Source: Trichomonas vaginalis G3 (Eukaryota > Parabasalia > Trichomonadida > Trichomonadidae). Taken from it: a stretch of DNA of 64,000 bases. Shown here one piece after another: positions 1 through 11,500 of the stretch (positions within the stretch are counted from its first letter, which is position 1; every line of letters starts with the position of its first letter). The position numbers were made by a program, and so were the translations under genes. The DNA lies in contig NC_067207.1 of the NCBI RefSeq assembly GCF_026262505.1, forward strand, positions 7,532,082 through 7,596,081, in the 5' to 3' direction. The notes beneath the pieces were generated by a model that saw only the letters and a program-made list of their open reading frames with translations, did not search any database and was not told the origin of the DNA.

Positions 1-1
1 C

Positions 2-262
2 GACCAGAGCCCAAAGGCAAAAAGGACATGGGAAATTTACAACATACTAGGTGAACATGAGGCAAAGATGCAACAACTTGAAGCAGAGGGCAAGTTACCA
101 AAAGCGACACCAAAGAAGAAGAGAAGAGTAGAACAAAGTGAAAGTAGTGAAGAAGTAACTTCATCTAGTGAAAGTAGTGGCAATGAAGGAAAAAGAAGAG
201 TTAAAAACTCAGTCAGGAAGAAAGTAAAGCTTGGTCCGAGTGGGTTCTATTATGACATATAA
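2..262 (+). CDS. Maverick large coiled-coil protein, C-terminal end only (partial)
   Basis: The last 86 codons of the gene that is complete at 58602-61976. The tail is highly charged. It has a basic cluster PKKKRRVE that looks like a classical monopartite nuclear localisation signal, then a Ser/Glu-rich acidic stretch and a second Lys/Arg-rich stretch, ending GFYYDI. The gene stops 32 bp before the capsid gene. The start lies outside the window. A nuclear or DNA-binding tail is an inference from composition only. Confidence 0.8.
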   Translation, partial: DQSPKAKRTWEIYNILGEHEAKMQQLEAEGKLPKATPKKKRRVEQSESSEEVTSSSESSGNEGKRRVKNSVRKKVKLGPSGFYYDI

Positions 263-294
263 ATCCAACTATTCTATATTTTTACCCATATGAA

Positions 295-1902
295 ATGTAC
301 GCCGCTCAGAATATAACGCCAACAGTTTTGGATGCCATGAATGGAAATGTTTCCGAATGGTATAACGAATGCGACAATGCCATTAGAAGGTCAGAAATAG
401 TTCCTGGAACTTACGAATATACAACTGCTGTTTCTTATGGAAACGTAGGTGAGTTTGGAGAAGGTTCTTCAACAACAGTAGATATTGCTTGCGACAGGTT
501 TCATATTATTTCTATTGACAACTCTTTCTTATACGTGGAACAAGACATTGAAATAAAACCTTCTGCCAAGTTGTCTGAAAAGAAAGGTTGCAATGGAATT
601 TTCTATGTCGGATACCAATATGCTCCAGAAGTTTTCATGGGATATAAGATATATTCTAACTCTGACTTAGTTCAAACAGTAACATGGGCAAACTATGAAT
701 GGTTCGCTTTAAGAAACTCAGTACAACCACAAGCTAGAGAACAAACAGACCAGTATGCAACTATTGAGAAAATAAGAAGACTTGACCCTAACGTTCCAGG
801 AGTTTATGTTAACCTTTCTGGTTCAGATGGAACTGCTGCCACTAAAGTAAAACTGAAACTTAGAGTTCCTTTGTCATCTTTCCTCATCTTCAGGTTTTTA
901 AGATACTTGCCAAACTGGGCAGGAAAAATTTCTATCGAACTTACTCCAAGCAAAAATAACTTAGTCATTGCACCAACACAAGACCCATTCACTCTTACAG
1001 ACGTAAAGGGAACAAATAAAACGTCATTCGCCGAATTTTGCAAAGACAAAGTTGACTTAGACTTTGGTTTCTCAAACCTCAACACTGAAGTAAACTATTA
1101 TTTCAATGCTGCTGGAGATGCTTGGGACCCAGTTAAGTTCACATGCGAAAAATTTGAATGCAAGAGAATAGAAAGCAGACTTGCAGTCTATATGTTGGAC
1201 CCAGATATTTCAAATGCTTTAGCTGCCAAATATATTGCAGTTCCACTTATGTTCCCTATACACCAAATATCTGTCAAAGACTTTGCAGGTGAAGTTGGAA
1301 ACCAAAGTGCTGACCCAGGTGCAAGAACAGATATTGCCTTAACAACTGCAATGAAACATGCAGATACTATGTTTGTTCTTTTCAGACGAACTATAAATGA
1401 CTATTCTTGTTTCTACAACCCTGGTATTAAATATCATATAAACATAGATGGCAAATATTATCCAAGAGAAGAATATTCTACAGTTGAGGATATGAGGTCA
1501 TACAACTTGACATTAGATGCTATGAACTTTAACAACAACTTCACAACAACCATTAACCCTGAAATGCAAAGTTCTATTATGCCATATGTGAAAGTATGGA
1601 CCCATACAGGAGGTCAAAAAACTCAATATACAAATGGAGACCGTTCAAACTTTTGGCTTGGCATTCCATTTGCTGACTCAGAAGACTTTATGGGTGGTAT
1701 TTCAACTGTTGGTACAGTTCAAATACAATATACTGGTGACAGAGACGGTCCAGATGAATTGAAAGCAAAGAAGTTTACAAAACCAATAGCACTTTTCACG
1801 GAAGATGCTCTTTTGAAAATTCGTTCGATGAAACCTGCTGGGGCTCCTCAGATTGGCATAACGACAGCTTCCATCGAGCAGATTTTGGCAGCAGGTCAGT
1901 AA
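295..1902 (+). CDS. Probable major capsid protein of a Maverick (535 aa), copy 1
   Basis: An uninterrupted 535-aa frame identical to 11990-13597. The sequence is rich in alternating hydrophobic strands. It contains the run VPLSSFLIFRFLRY followed by a Pro, then GKISIEL, at about residues 194-220. That pattern resembles the join region of double jelly-roll capsid proteins of Polintons and related viruses. Length and position next to other virion-like genes fit. I recognise fold-like features, not a specific signature, so the role as capsomer is probable and not proven. The 3' end overlaps the convergent 139-aa gene by about 107 bp. A TCTATA motif in T-rich DNA lies about 25 bp upstream of the start. 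Confidence 0.6.
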   Translation: MYAAQNITPTVLDAMNGNVSEWYNECDNAIRRSEIVPGTYEYTTAVSYGNVGEFGEGSSTTVDIACDRFHIISIDNSFLYVEQDIEIKPSAKLSEKKGCNGIFYVGYQYAPEVFMGYKIYSNSDLVQTVTWANYEWFALRNSVQPQAREQTDQYATIEKIRRLDPNVPGVYVNLSGSDGTAATKVKLKLRVPLSSFLIFRFLRYLPNWAGKISIELTPSKNNLVIAPTQDPFTLTDVKGTNKTSFAEFCKDKVDLDFGFSNLNTEVNYYFNAAGDAWDPVKFTCEKFECKRIESRLAVYMLDPDISNALAAKYIAVPLMFPIHQISVKDFAGEVGNQSADPGARTDIALTTAMKHADTMFVLFRRTINDYSCFYNPGIKYHINIDGKYYPREEYSTVEDMRSYNLTLDAMNFNNNFTTTINPEMQSSIMPYVKVWTHTGGQKTQYTNGDRSNFWLGIPFADSEDFMGGISTVGTVQIQYTGDRDGPDELKAKKFTKPIALFTEDALLKIRSMKPAGAPQIGITTASIEQILAAGQ

Positions 1903-2215
1903 GTTGTTCTTGAACTGACTTCTCTCCGTCAAATATTGACAGTACGCCAGTTTTGACATAATATTGTATTATAAACTTTCCTTTAGAAATATCTGTAAGT
2001 TTTGAAGTTATATTTTTGTCTGCTTCAAGAACTTTCACCATTTCAGTTATACCAACTTTCTTTGCTTTATGAAAATATTTAGGTTCAGCAAAGACTGCTA
2101 TTCTATAACATTTTCCATTGTTTGTGTAAAGAACTATTCTGTCAATGTATTTGTATTGTTTGTGTGTGTAAACTTTGTTTTGCTTCAATTCGAAGAGATA
2201 TCTGAATACGTCCAT
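1796..2215 (-). CDS. Maverick hypothetical protein, 139 aa, copy 1
   Basis: An open frame starting 18 bp from the divergent 193-aa gene and running tail-to-tail into the last 107 bp of the capsid gene. The N-terminal half is Lys/Tyr-rich and mixed alpha/beta in look (residues 1-95). The last 35 residues lie antisense to capsid codons and may be little constrained. I do not recognise a family. It is accepted as a gene because it fills an otherwise empty 330 bp and shares an apparent bidirectional promoter with its neighbour. Confidence 0.55.
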   Translation of the reverse strand: MDVFRYLFELKQNKVYTHKQYKYIDRIVLYTNNGKCYRIAVFAEPKYFHKAKKVGITEMVKVLEADKNITSKLTDISKGKFIIQYYVKTGVLSIFDGEKSVQEQLTDLLPKSARWKLSLCQSEEPQQVSSNEFSKEHLP

Positions 2216-2233
2216 CTTTTTATTCTAAGTAAA

Positions 2234-2815
2234 ATGTCATTTCCGAAAAATAGAAGTGTAAGTGTTTCAAAAGGTTTAATGGCGGTGGCAGATGTGAAGT
2301 TAAATTCACCAACTCAAACAAACAGTCAAAGTGTTGTTGTCAATGTCAAAGACAGAGATGTTGAAGTGGGGAAACCATACGAAGACGAAGATGGTATAAC
2401 AATAGTTCCTGTAAAAGAACAACCAACATATCCTGAAGTTAGCAGAGACTTAAGTTCTGTTGCAGATATTCGAAACGACTACCAACAACTGAAAGACAAA
2501 CTTAAAACTCAGGAGAAGATTTGTCAAGCTTTAAGTATAATGTTAAACTTGGTCGAACACAACCCTGTAAAAGTGAACTCATATGTCATTGCACCTCATG
2601 AAGTTTTGAAAGAACTATTGAAACTTTTGACAGAGGCAGACGATATAAACATCAAAGAAATAGAACCCGACATTAGTTGCTGTGGTGTTTCATATAATGT
2701 CATTGACAAGATATACGTTATGAAAGGAGGTGAAACGTTGAACTTAAAATATAGTTTCCCAGACGTTATAAAAATATTTGACGACCACAACATTTCATTA
2801 AAATTTATTTGCTAA
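2234..2815 (+). CDS. Maverick hypothetical protein, 193 aa, copy 1
   Basis: The start at 2234 is chosen because it follows a TTCTAAGTAAA promoter-like block. Upstream in-frame codons (from 2069) are antisense to the 139-aa gene and are rejected as coding. The N-terminus is Ser/Lys-rich. Residues 80-130 contain a heptad-like stretch (DYQQLKDKLKTQEKI) suggesting a short coiled coil. The C-terminal part has a CC pair. No family is recognised. It is separated from the next gene by 4 bp, so the promoter of that gene must lie inside this one or the two share a transcript. Confidence 0.65.
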   Translation: MSFPKNRSVSVSKGLMAVADVKLNSPTQTNSQSVVVNVKDRDVEVGKPYEDEDGITIVPVKEQPTYPEVSRDLSSVADIRNDYQQLKDKLKTQEKICQALSIMLNLVEHNPVKVNSYVIAPHEVLKELLKLLTEADDINIKEIEPDISCCGVSYNVIDKIYVMKGGETLNLKYSFPDVIKIFDDHNISLKFIC

Positions 2816-2819
2816 GTAA

Positions 2820-3615
2820 ATGGCAGAAGACATAATGGTTTATACTATTACGACTAAAAACCCTGAGTCATATAATTCTATAACAACAAACTTACAAAGT
2901 CCTCAAGGACGATATTGTAAACTAACCTTAAACACAATGACGACTAAAGCCTGTTTTGCTCTTTTGACACCAGAAGACTTTATTGTTGTGAATGGTAAAA
3001 AATACTCCTTTGAAGATACTTACTCAGATATACCACCAACAGGTTTTGTTGACTTATTTAATACTTTAAGGACGGGTGTAACATGTGCTGCAACTAGAGC
3101 AGGTTTCATTATGTTTGGATGTCCGACTGAGTTTACTATAAACGATATGAGTTATAATACAAAACTTATATCTGGTTTTTACTACCAACAGTTTCCTATA
3201 ACAGGAAAAGGTGTCATACAAGGAATGTCTGTTCCATTGACTTTAAGCACACCAATCTTATATATTGTTTCAAACTTAGGTTCAAAGTGTTATTCGAATG
3301 TCGACAGAAACTATTATGACCAAAAGATACTTATGCGTATAAACAATACTTTCTCTGCTGGTTTGCCTATTGTTCATTCGAATGCAGATTTTCAGCTTTA
3401 GTAAACTCAAACACTTTAGCAATAAACTTAACCTTAGTTGACGCAAACTTTGTTCCTGTAAAACTTTTATGTCCTATGTATTTGTCAATGACGGCAGAAA
3501 GTTTCGAATTGGAAGATGCAACTGGTGAAAGTATTGTATTACAAGAACAACTTCAACAACAAATAGCTCAAGAACAAACAACAAAGAACAAATGGAACAA
3601 CAAGCTCAAGAATAA
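2820..3615 (+). pseudogene. Minor-capsid-like gene, frameshifted copy 1
   Basis: The equivalent of the intact 268-aa gene at 14515-15321. Here one base is missing near 3386 (GCAGATTTT against GCAGAGTTTT), which ends the frame at 3401. A 3-base loss follows near 3421, and the Gln/Met-rich tail near 3575 is rearranged. The upstream 189 codons are identical to the intact copy. Either this copy is decaying or the read has errors at this point; the scattered nature of the changes favours decay. Confidence 0.75.
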
Positions 3616-3645
3616 AAAAATATTTTTTTTTATTTTTATAAAAAA

Positions 3646-5741
3646 ATGTACAGAATAGATGTTTCAGATTTTTATGACTTCCAAGCATTCAGAAATATGT
3701 GTCCATTTCGAGACTATAACAAAGCAGTCGAGAATTTGAAACGTTTAGTCATTTATGTTGACTCTGCCCCAGAATGTTATGTCATGAAAGAATGGGATGT
3801 TGTCTTTAACAAACCAAGAGCAACAATAGTGTCTGAACAAGAATGTAGACAGAAACTTAAGAAAATAAAAGTTGTACAAGTTGGAAGGAAGATGTTAGAT
3901 GCTTGGGATATCTTATTGTCAAAGTTAGAAGATTTTTCAGTTCGAGGTATAAAGTTCTATACACCATCTCCAAACTTCTATTCTATCTTCACTGGATATA
4001 AATACGAACAAGTAGAATGGACTTTCAAAGTTAACGCTCCAGAGGATCATAATAAGACAAAGTTACTTGTTGTTGTTGAGTTCGCCGCCAATCATAAATC
4101 CAACTTAGGTACCGGTAATGTTACATATTCTTCCACAGTCCCCACACCAGTTATCGAGAGTGTTCAATACAACGAAGGCAACGAAGTAATTTCAGGCAAT
4201 CCATACACAGCCAAAATCATACTCGAAACAGGCTTAAATATTACAAAGACATATTATCTCTTTGCAACAGAAAGCGAAGCTTCCAACGCCTCTGCCACTA
4301 GCGTCGCAATATCACAAAATGTTCTCAATGCAACAGCCGTAGCAAGCGGGAACAAGAAAGAATGGACTTTCAAAGTTAACGCTCCAAGGATCATAATAAG
4401 ACAAAGTTACTTGTTGTTGTTGAGACCGACGCCGATCATAAATCCAACTTAGGTACCGGTAATGTTACATATTCTTCCACAGTCCCCACACCAGTTATCG
4501 AGAGTGTTCAATACAACGATGGCAACGAAGTAATTTCAGGCAATCCATACACAGCCAAAATCATACTCGAAACAGGCTTAAATATTACAAAGACATATTA
4601 TCTCTTTGCAACAGAAAGCGAAGCTTCCAACGCCTCTGCCACTAGCGTCGCAATATCACAAAATGTTCTCAATGCAACAGCCGTAGCAAGCGGGAACAAG
4701 AAAGAATGGACTTTCAAAGTTAACGCTACAAAGGATCATAATAAGACAAAGTTACTTGTTGTTGTTGAGACCGACGCCGATCATAAATCCAACTTAGGTA
4801 CCGGTAATGTTACATATTCTTCCACAGTCCCCACACCAGTTATCGAGAGTGTTCAATACAACGAAGGCAACGAAGTAATTTCAGGCAATCCATACACAGC
4901 CAAAATCATACTCGAAACAGGCTTAAATATTACAAAGACATATTATCTCTTTGCAACAGAAAGCGAAGCTTCCAACGCCTCTGCCACTAGCGTCGCAATA
5001 TCACAAAATGTTCTCAATGCAACAGCCGTAGCAAGCGGGAACAAGAAAGAATGGACTTTCAAAGTTAACGCTACAAAGGATCATAATAAGACAAAGTTAC
5101 TTGTTGTTGTTGAGACCGACGCCGATCATAAATCCAACTTAGGTACCGGTAATGTTACATATTCTCTTGGAAAGTCTCCATATTTATCTGCGGCAACTGT
5201 TGTTGCTGAAAATCATACACAACCATTCAAGGCCGGTGAATATATTCCAGTTAAAGTTACATTACAACACTTTGAGGCAAAGACAGGAAGCTTCCAATAT
5301 AGATTCTATGCAGATCAGAAATGGATAGATCTCCCAGACGACAATGTAACTGAAGTAGAAACCCCATCTGCAATTAAGAAATTACATGCCGACGAAGGCA
5401 AAACATATCTACTCAACATTCCAGCTCCAAAGTATGAAGATATCAAAGAAGATGGAAAAGTTAAACTTCAAATTAGGTTAGCTGGATCCAATGTCATTGA
5501 AACGGAGGTTTCACTTCAGAAACAACAATACGTTGCACCAAGCCCTGATGATTCCAAGCCAACACCAACACCTGAAAATAGTGGACTTACTGGTGGACAG
5601 AAGGCTGGTATTGTTATTGGCGTTCTTCTTGCTGTTATTCTTATTATTCTCATCATCTACTTCGTTTTCTGCAGGAAACCATCTAAAGATAAATCATCAT
5701 CTGATATCCAAGATGATTCCGGCTCCGGTGTTAATGTGTAA
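3646..5741 (+). pseudogene. Chimeric gene: Maverick primase-like N-terminus fused to surface-protein repeats and membrane anchor, copy 1
   Basis: Codons 1 to about 123 are Maverick sequence, including FYSIFTGYKYE, which resembles the fNxFxG region at the N-terminus of D5-type primase-helicases. At about 4014 the frame runs straight into host repeats of 345 bp (EWTFKVNAP motif), about 3.3 copies here. These are followed by a unique Pro-rich stalk, one membrane segment (GIVIGVLLAVILIILIIYF) and a short acidic/Ser tail ending GVNV. One missing base near 4386 (GCTCCAAGG against GCTCCAGAGG) breaks the frame; the rest stays open to 5741. There is no signal peptide because the host 5' end has been replaced. 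Copy 2 at 15352-22637 carries 18 repeats. Confidence 0.75.
4015..5165 (+). repeat. 345-bp coding tandem repeats, about 3.3 units
   Basis: The anchor GAATGGACTTTC recurs at 4015, 4360, 4704 and 5049, giving a 345-bp period (115 codons) with one 344-bp interval caused by a single-base loss. Units here carry a variant with VVVETDADHKSN in place of VVVEFAANHTSE found in most of the 18-unit array, so the two arrays have been homogenised separately. Confidence 0.95.
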
Positions 5742-5917
5742 TTTAATTTAATTAAGGATGTCAATTTGGAAGAAAAGTGAGAAAATTCCTAAAATGCTAA
5801 AAATGAATTTTCCAAACGTACTTTTTTATCTCATTTTTTTGATTTTGAAAAAAATTTGGAGAGAAGAACTCTTCGTTTTTGAATTTTGTCACGATGGTTT
5901 TAAAGTATATTATTTTT

Positions 5918-6028
5918 GTATATTTTGAGAGAAAATTATATTCTCCTAAAGTGAAAACAATTTTCCAAATTGCAGCTCCTTCAAAGATTTCTGAAGACTC
6001 AACGGTTAAAATTACAGTTTCTATCACA
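5918..6028 (+). pseudogene. Relic of a related surface-protein domain, copy 1
   Basis: Translating this stretch gives a short piece containing FQIAAPSKISEDSTVKITV, which aligns by eye with the WTFKVNAPEDHNKTKLLVV part of the 345-bp repeat. It has no start and is cut off at 6028 by the deletion that fuses this DNA to the WDR11-like gene. The interval 5742-5917 between it and the chimeric gene is AT-rich and shows nothing else. Confidence 0.4.
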
Positions 6029-8342
6029 GAAGCAACGCCGAACAAATGCTTGCCACTATTGTGAACTCGCTTTTGTTGGAGAGACTCTTGAAAACTTCGA
6101 CAGCTCCTCTTCTATCACCCATTCTGAACTTGAACAACAAGTTGAAAATGGCAGAAATCGGAGTATCTGCAGGAGAAAACAGAGAAGATTGAATCCTCAA
6201 CGCGGAAACAACTTCTTCTTTCCCTCCAAACATGGAATGTCGTGCTTGCAACCTCGGACCTCCCAAACTACGTGAAACACACTTCCAAATAATGGAATCA
6301 GTTGGAAATCCATGGTCATTAGCTATCTCAGCTATTTGAAGTGCTTCTGACCATGTTCCTGTAGTAGGATTCGTTAATAATTGCTCACCCATAAGCTCTA
6401 ACCGTTGCTGGGCGGTTTTTAGCGGTTTTAAGAGGGCAGGTGAAGTGATTCTTTTTACAGATCTCCAGTCTCTTGCAATAACGAATTTCACGGCTTCGTC
6501 ATTGAGCGGGGAGACGAGGACGAGTCCATTTCCTGTTACAGCGAATGAGGAAACAGAAAAAGGACAACTTTCCACTTTTTCAAGTGAAAAACCAAATTTT
6601 CCGTCTCTCGCGTGTACGTACAATCCGCTGGATGATCTCTCGAACTCTATCCTGTCTATGTCGATGAAAGGAGAGTATGTTTGCTTCGATGTACCGAAAG
6701 CAAAGTCGTAAAACATAATTACGCCGTCTGTGTCAGCAGTTATGATGCAATCGCCTTTCCAAGCAAGACAAGTTGTCCTGGAGTTCTCCCGTGAGTTACG
6801 CAGCCTCAGAACAGGCATCTGTGCTATGCCGTTCTTGTATGTGTAGACTTGGATTTCTCCGGTAGATAATAATACGGCGAAATTGGGAGTATCGCCTTGG
6901 AAACATGTTGCTGGTATTCTGGATACTTGGACTGCAACAGCGGTGATGGATGTTTGAAGAGTCATCGGCTTTTGTTTGACATCATAAAAAATACCAAGGT
7001 CGTATTTGCCGTGGACGAAAACGCCGAGCTCCTCTGAACATATTAGGTCTGTGGCAGGGCCAAGGCGAGTGTGGATTGGAATAACTTGGCGCTTGGGAAG
7101 ATTTATTGATCCACACTCGGTTTTTGAGTACCACAGAAGGACATCTTTGGTAAGGAACTTGATCTTTTCAATGGATGTGCTGGATGCAAGGTAGTTCTGT
7201 GTGTATTTCCCTTCTGAAACGTCTGCGAAAATTATCTTTCCGGTTGGAGTGCCGAAAGCAAGGATTCCGTCGTAGAAATCGTAACAGGTTGGTATCTGTG
7301 GTATAATTTGAGACTGCGCGATGACGTAAGGTATATCATCTTTTATGGCAAACATAACTAAGCCATTTGATGGAGAGAACGCGATGTATCGCTCGGGAAG
7401 TGCACGGTTACATGCAGCGGATAGTGGTAAATACTTCGATTTTAAGTCAAACAGCTCTCTTTTCAATTTTATTGTTCCTGATTTTGTAAAAATGTAGTCT
7501 TCGTTACAGATATAGATACTGAGTGACGAGTCTTGACCATAAACTGTAATTTCGTTGTCATTTGTTAAAGAAGGAAGCAGTTTATGGAAAGATGATTGGG
7601 ATGATTCATCGATTACAAGATTTCGGCCAGATTTGGTCGCTATGTTAAACGTAAGTATTTTTCCTTCAAGCATAATTAATAAAATATTACTAATATGGGG
7701 ATGATGTTGAATTTCTACGATTTTTTCTGATTTATCTAAAGTATGGGATTGAGATTGAGATGTTGGAGCCTGCTTGGCATTCTTTGACGTGATAATTGTA
7801 AAGGATGGACCATTAGAATATAGAATTGCAGTGAATATATCTGAACTATTAACAGCCATCCTTGTATATGTACCAGGAACATCTATCTTCCAAAGTATTC
7901 GTGAGTTTTTCGCTTGATCTTCAGCTTCATACGGCCAAAAATCGATACTATAAATTGTATTTGGTTCTGCAAAGCCTAAAACGATTTTACGGGACCATTG
8001 AAGCTCCGATACATACTGAGCTTCAGATACTTGACGAGTGATTCCGAGTGTAAGACCTGATTCACAATCCCATAACAAAACTCTTCCGCAATCGTCTGAA
8101 ATTGCAAGATAAGGTAGCTCATAGTGGAATTTAAGGCAAGTTATGTTAGAATTTAGAATTTCAATGGATCATAAGAAAGAAATATCATTTTTAGTAGTTT
8201 TATAGAGATAAATTGTGCCTTTACCGGCTAATGCAAGTAGCCCACATGCTTCCCAGTCCATGCTCCCTGTGTTGAACACTTTACTAGGTGGACAAAGTGA
8301 AGCAAATCGTATCTTAGCTTTATTAAAAGGATTCGCTTGCAT
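6029..8342 (-). pseudogene. WDR11: WDR11-like WD40 protein, 3'-truncated copy 1
   Basis: A copy of the gene at 25689-28493. Its last 160 or so codons are missing because about 960 bp have been deleted, joining surface-gene relic DNA directly to codons for the alpha-solenoid region at 6028/6029. The deletion ends share the trinucleotide AGA. Codon 58 is TGA (8169-8171), as in copy 2. There is also a 3-bp in-frame insertion near 6240 (one extra Arg). The start ATG is at 8342, 94 bp from the Maverick TIR. Confidence 0.8.
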
Positions 8343-8436
8343 TTTTTTTATAAATTGATATCGTCAAAAATTTTAATTCTACAATGTTTTAAATATATTA
8401 ATATTTAGTTGTACAGAATCAAATCACATCTACTTG

Positions 8437-8503
8437 AAAAAAAAAAGGTAGTGGGGCTTCCAGGCGCGTTGCGCCCTCTAGCCCCGAAGATGTTTAGTAT
8501 AAA
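8437..8503 (+). repeat. Maverick terminal inverted repeat fragment
   Basis: A run of ten A, then GGTAGTGGGGCTTCC and on to TTTAGTATAAA. This matches the outermost bases of both ends of the elements at 41449-51711 and 53177-63438. After 8503 the sequence switches to the promoter of the coiled-coil gene. The join falls in an AAA shared by both parents, which suggests a microhomology-mediated internal deletion. Confidence 0.9.
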
Positions 8504-8517
8504 ACCGCTTTTTAACT

Positions 8518-8523
8518 TCACTT
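8518..8523 (+). promoter_or_regulatory. Trichomonad-type initiator (TCACTT) of the coiled-coil gene
   Basis: TCACTT lies 4 bases before the ATG at 8527. This matches the T. vaginalis initiator pattern TCA(+1)Y(A/T) and its usual closeness to the start codon. The same hexamer precedes the start at 28678 and, on the minus strand, at 50249 and 61976. It is assigned from pattern only. Confidence 0.6.
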
Positions 8524-8526
8524 AAA

Positions 8527-11500
8527 ATGCCACGTAAGCTACGTAAGAATATACGTAAGAGGAAGGGAGCATTGAAACATCCAATAGTAAAACTGACACC
8601 ACAACAACAGTTGCAACAACAAATGCTGAATGACCCCACTATGTTGCAACAAATGTCAAGCAACCCTATGCTTTTAAACCGAGTTATTGGTGCACAGAGT
8701 GGAGGTTTAAGAGCGGCACTTTTAGCGAAAATGGCAGGCTATGGTGGAGCTGCAGACGGAACAGCTTATAACCCTCAAAGTCAAATGAATTTGAGTTCAC
8801 TCAAAAATCAAATAACAGATGTCAAAAAGTCAAACATAGACATACAGAAACAAATAAGTGAAAACGAAAAGAAACTAGAATATGACAGACACACAAAGAA
8901 ACTCAATGAGTTAAACGTAGAGAAAAAGAAGAAAGAAGAACAACTGAAAGAACTAAGTACAGAGGAATATGCGAAAAAAGTGTCAGAAAAAGCAGCAGAA
9001 GTAGCAAAAATGGAACAAGATGTTATAAATTTGAAAAACCATACTACTCAATATAAAGTACTGAAAGATGAAGAAATAAAACAAAAAGCCCTGAAGACAT
9101 ATATGGATAGCGATGAGTATAAAAAAGAAGTTGAAGCAAATGTAAAGGCAGAAAAACTTTTACAGTTGCAAAACCAAACCGTACAGTATGAAAACTTAGC
9201 ACAAGAAAGTAAAAATAACGACGCAGCCATGCAAAAGGCAATGAAAAGCGCAGAATATATAAAAGCTAATAATGACTGGTTAGACGCCCAAGCCAACGCT
9301 AAAGCAGCCCAACTTATAGGGTCAATAAGGACAAAAATACAAGCGGATGAAGACAGTTCAAATGAAGCTTTAACGAATGCTGACTTTAAGAACGCCTTCG
9401 AAGCTCTTCATAGTAAGGTGAAACTAGTGAACGACTTCTCATCTGGAAAGAAACTGAAGTCTGAAGGTTTCGACAAAGAGTTAAAAGAAGTAGCACAAAA
9501 TATGACGAAAATAACAGATGCAGCAACGAGACAGGCAGTTCAAAGTGCCCATGACGCCGTTAGAACAGCTGTTGTGGAAAGTCAAGAAAAAGAGTTACAA
9601 CAGACCAAAAGAGACCTAGTAAATGCTTTCTTAAGAACGAAAAGTCAGGTAGGACATTATGCTGCAGATGGAACATATGTGCCAGCTGGTGGAACTTATA
9701 TACCAGCTGGTGGAACTTATATACTAGCTAGTGGAACTTATATACCACCAAACCCTCCAAGAGAAGCACCTGCACCAGGACTACCTAAAACATTTACATC
9801 GTCACATGGACACAGACACAGGCATGCACCAAAACCAACACAACAACCAACAGTTCAAAATCCAGCACACAACAACAACAACAACCAGCACAACAACCAC
9901 CTCCACAACCAGCACAGCAAACCAACAGTTCAAAACCCTGCACAACAACCACCTCCACAACCAGCACAGCAACCAACAGTTCAAAACCCTGCACAACAAC
10001 CACCTCCACAACCAGCACAACAACCACAAACAGAGCAAGGACATAAAAGAAGTAGAGAACAAGGAAACCAAGATTTCTTAAAAATGCTTAAGGAAGAATA
10101 TGGTTACCCAGATACTCTTGACTTTAGTGACAGATATAAAGAAGCTATTAGAAAGTTCAAGGAAGGAAATACAGACCGAACCTATTTAGCTTTATGGTTC
10201 AGCACCAAATGGGATATAATTTCAAACCTGGAAAATACAAGCTCGCTAAGGGATATGATTTAATAGCATATCATCCAAATGACATGAACGAATTTACTCC
10301 GAGATATTTGGTGTCAGAGCTAAATGACAATTCAACTCTCTTCATGAAACGCGTAAAAAATAGAGACGGAACGAAAGAAGAAAGGTTTATGAGTCCGGAT
10401 GACTTAGATAGGGAACTTTTTTAAAAACGGTCTCGGAATATATGAAATGCCAGCAGATGAGGTACAAGAAACTCAACAGGAAGAAGTTCAGATACAACCA
10501 GACATGGAAGAAATAGTTCAGCAACAACAGCTAGAAGAGCCTGAAGGAAACGAACAAGTCCCTCCTTTGGAAACTAACCTCACAGAACTAGATGAAGATT
10601 TGGAACAGCCGAAAAATCTTGACCCTCAACAAGAGTATGAGGTGAATATGGAATCTTTCCAAGAGTCTAAAAAAATTCGGCTGACATAGTAGAAGAATAT
10701 CGAAAAATGTTTGCCGACATACAAAAGACTCCAACATCAGATGAAAATATTCAGCATAGAATGGAAGTACTGAAAGATAATGTACGCAAATACAACAATC
10801 CTTTTTACTTACGACCATATAACGTTCAATCTTTGGCTGAACTCGGTGAAAATAAAAGGTTAAATTTCAACAAAACATATAGAAATGAAACATTGTTTAA
10901 AGTTCATTCAGAACCTAACCAATATGGAAACAAACCTACTTTTGTTTCTGCAGACTATGGAACTACAATGAGATGGGGTCATAAAGCTAATCCGGATAGG
11001 TGGTTCATAAACTTACAACCACAATTCCAAGAAGTTGTAGACGCAATGGAAGTGAATGGTGAACCAGATATAGCTGGTATTTTCAGCGCGGCTTTAATGC
11101 CATTGAAAGATATGAAAGATGCAGATATTTTGAACCAGTATGAAATGAACATGGCTGATGGAAATATAACACCTGACGTTCTAAAACATTTATCTCAAAG
11201 AACTACACAGAACCATAGAGATGGTATATTTGGTGAAGAGTTTAGAAAGACAGTTAGGGAGAGAGAAGGAAGAGAACCTATTGTACATGACCTTGCAAAC
11301 GAAAGTTTACAAAATGTCATAAAAACTTACTTTGCAGACAATGAACCGAGAAGGGATGAATATTTAAGAAAACTCAAATGGACAGTACCAAATGAAATGT
11401 TAGTATTGAAAAACATGTTCCTTGACAAAATAAAACCAACTACAGAAATAAATGACGAAAGACTGAAACATTGGGTAAAAGCTTTCCCATTCACAAAAGA

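Larger units (their letters stand above)
1..4014 (+). mobile_element. Maverick/Polinton-derived segment, unit 1 (left end outside window)
   Basis: This stretch is nearly identical to 11696-15720. It holds the end of the coiled-coil protein gene, the probable major capsid gene, a divergent gene pair, a broken minor-capsid-like gene and the 5' end of a primase-like gene. It stops abruptly at about 4014, where it joins the repeats of a host surface-protein gene. No TIR is present at that end, so this is a Maverick fragment fixed in host DNA and not a complete element. The near-identity to unit 2 means the duplication is recent. Whether the real copy number is two or more cannot be told from the window. 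Confidence 0.85.

Noticed and set aside
2069-2233. A 55-codon N-terminal extension of the 193-aa gene
   Set aside because: It is antisense to the 139-aa gene, and the promoter motif lies just before the internal ATG at 2234.
9794-10071. Val/Leu/Cys-rich minus-strand frames opposite the Pro/Gln region
   Set aside because: They are shadows of CAA/CCA-rich codons read backwards.
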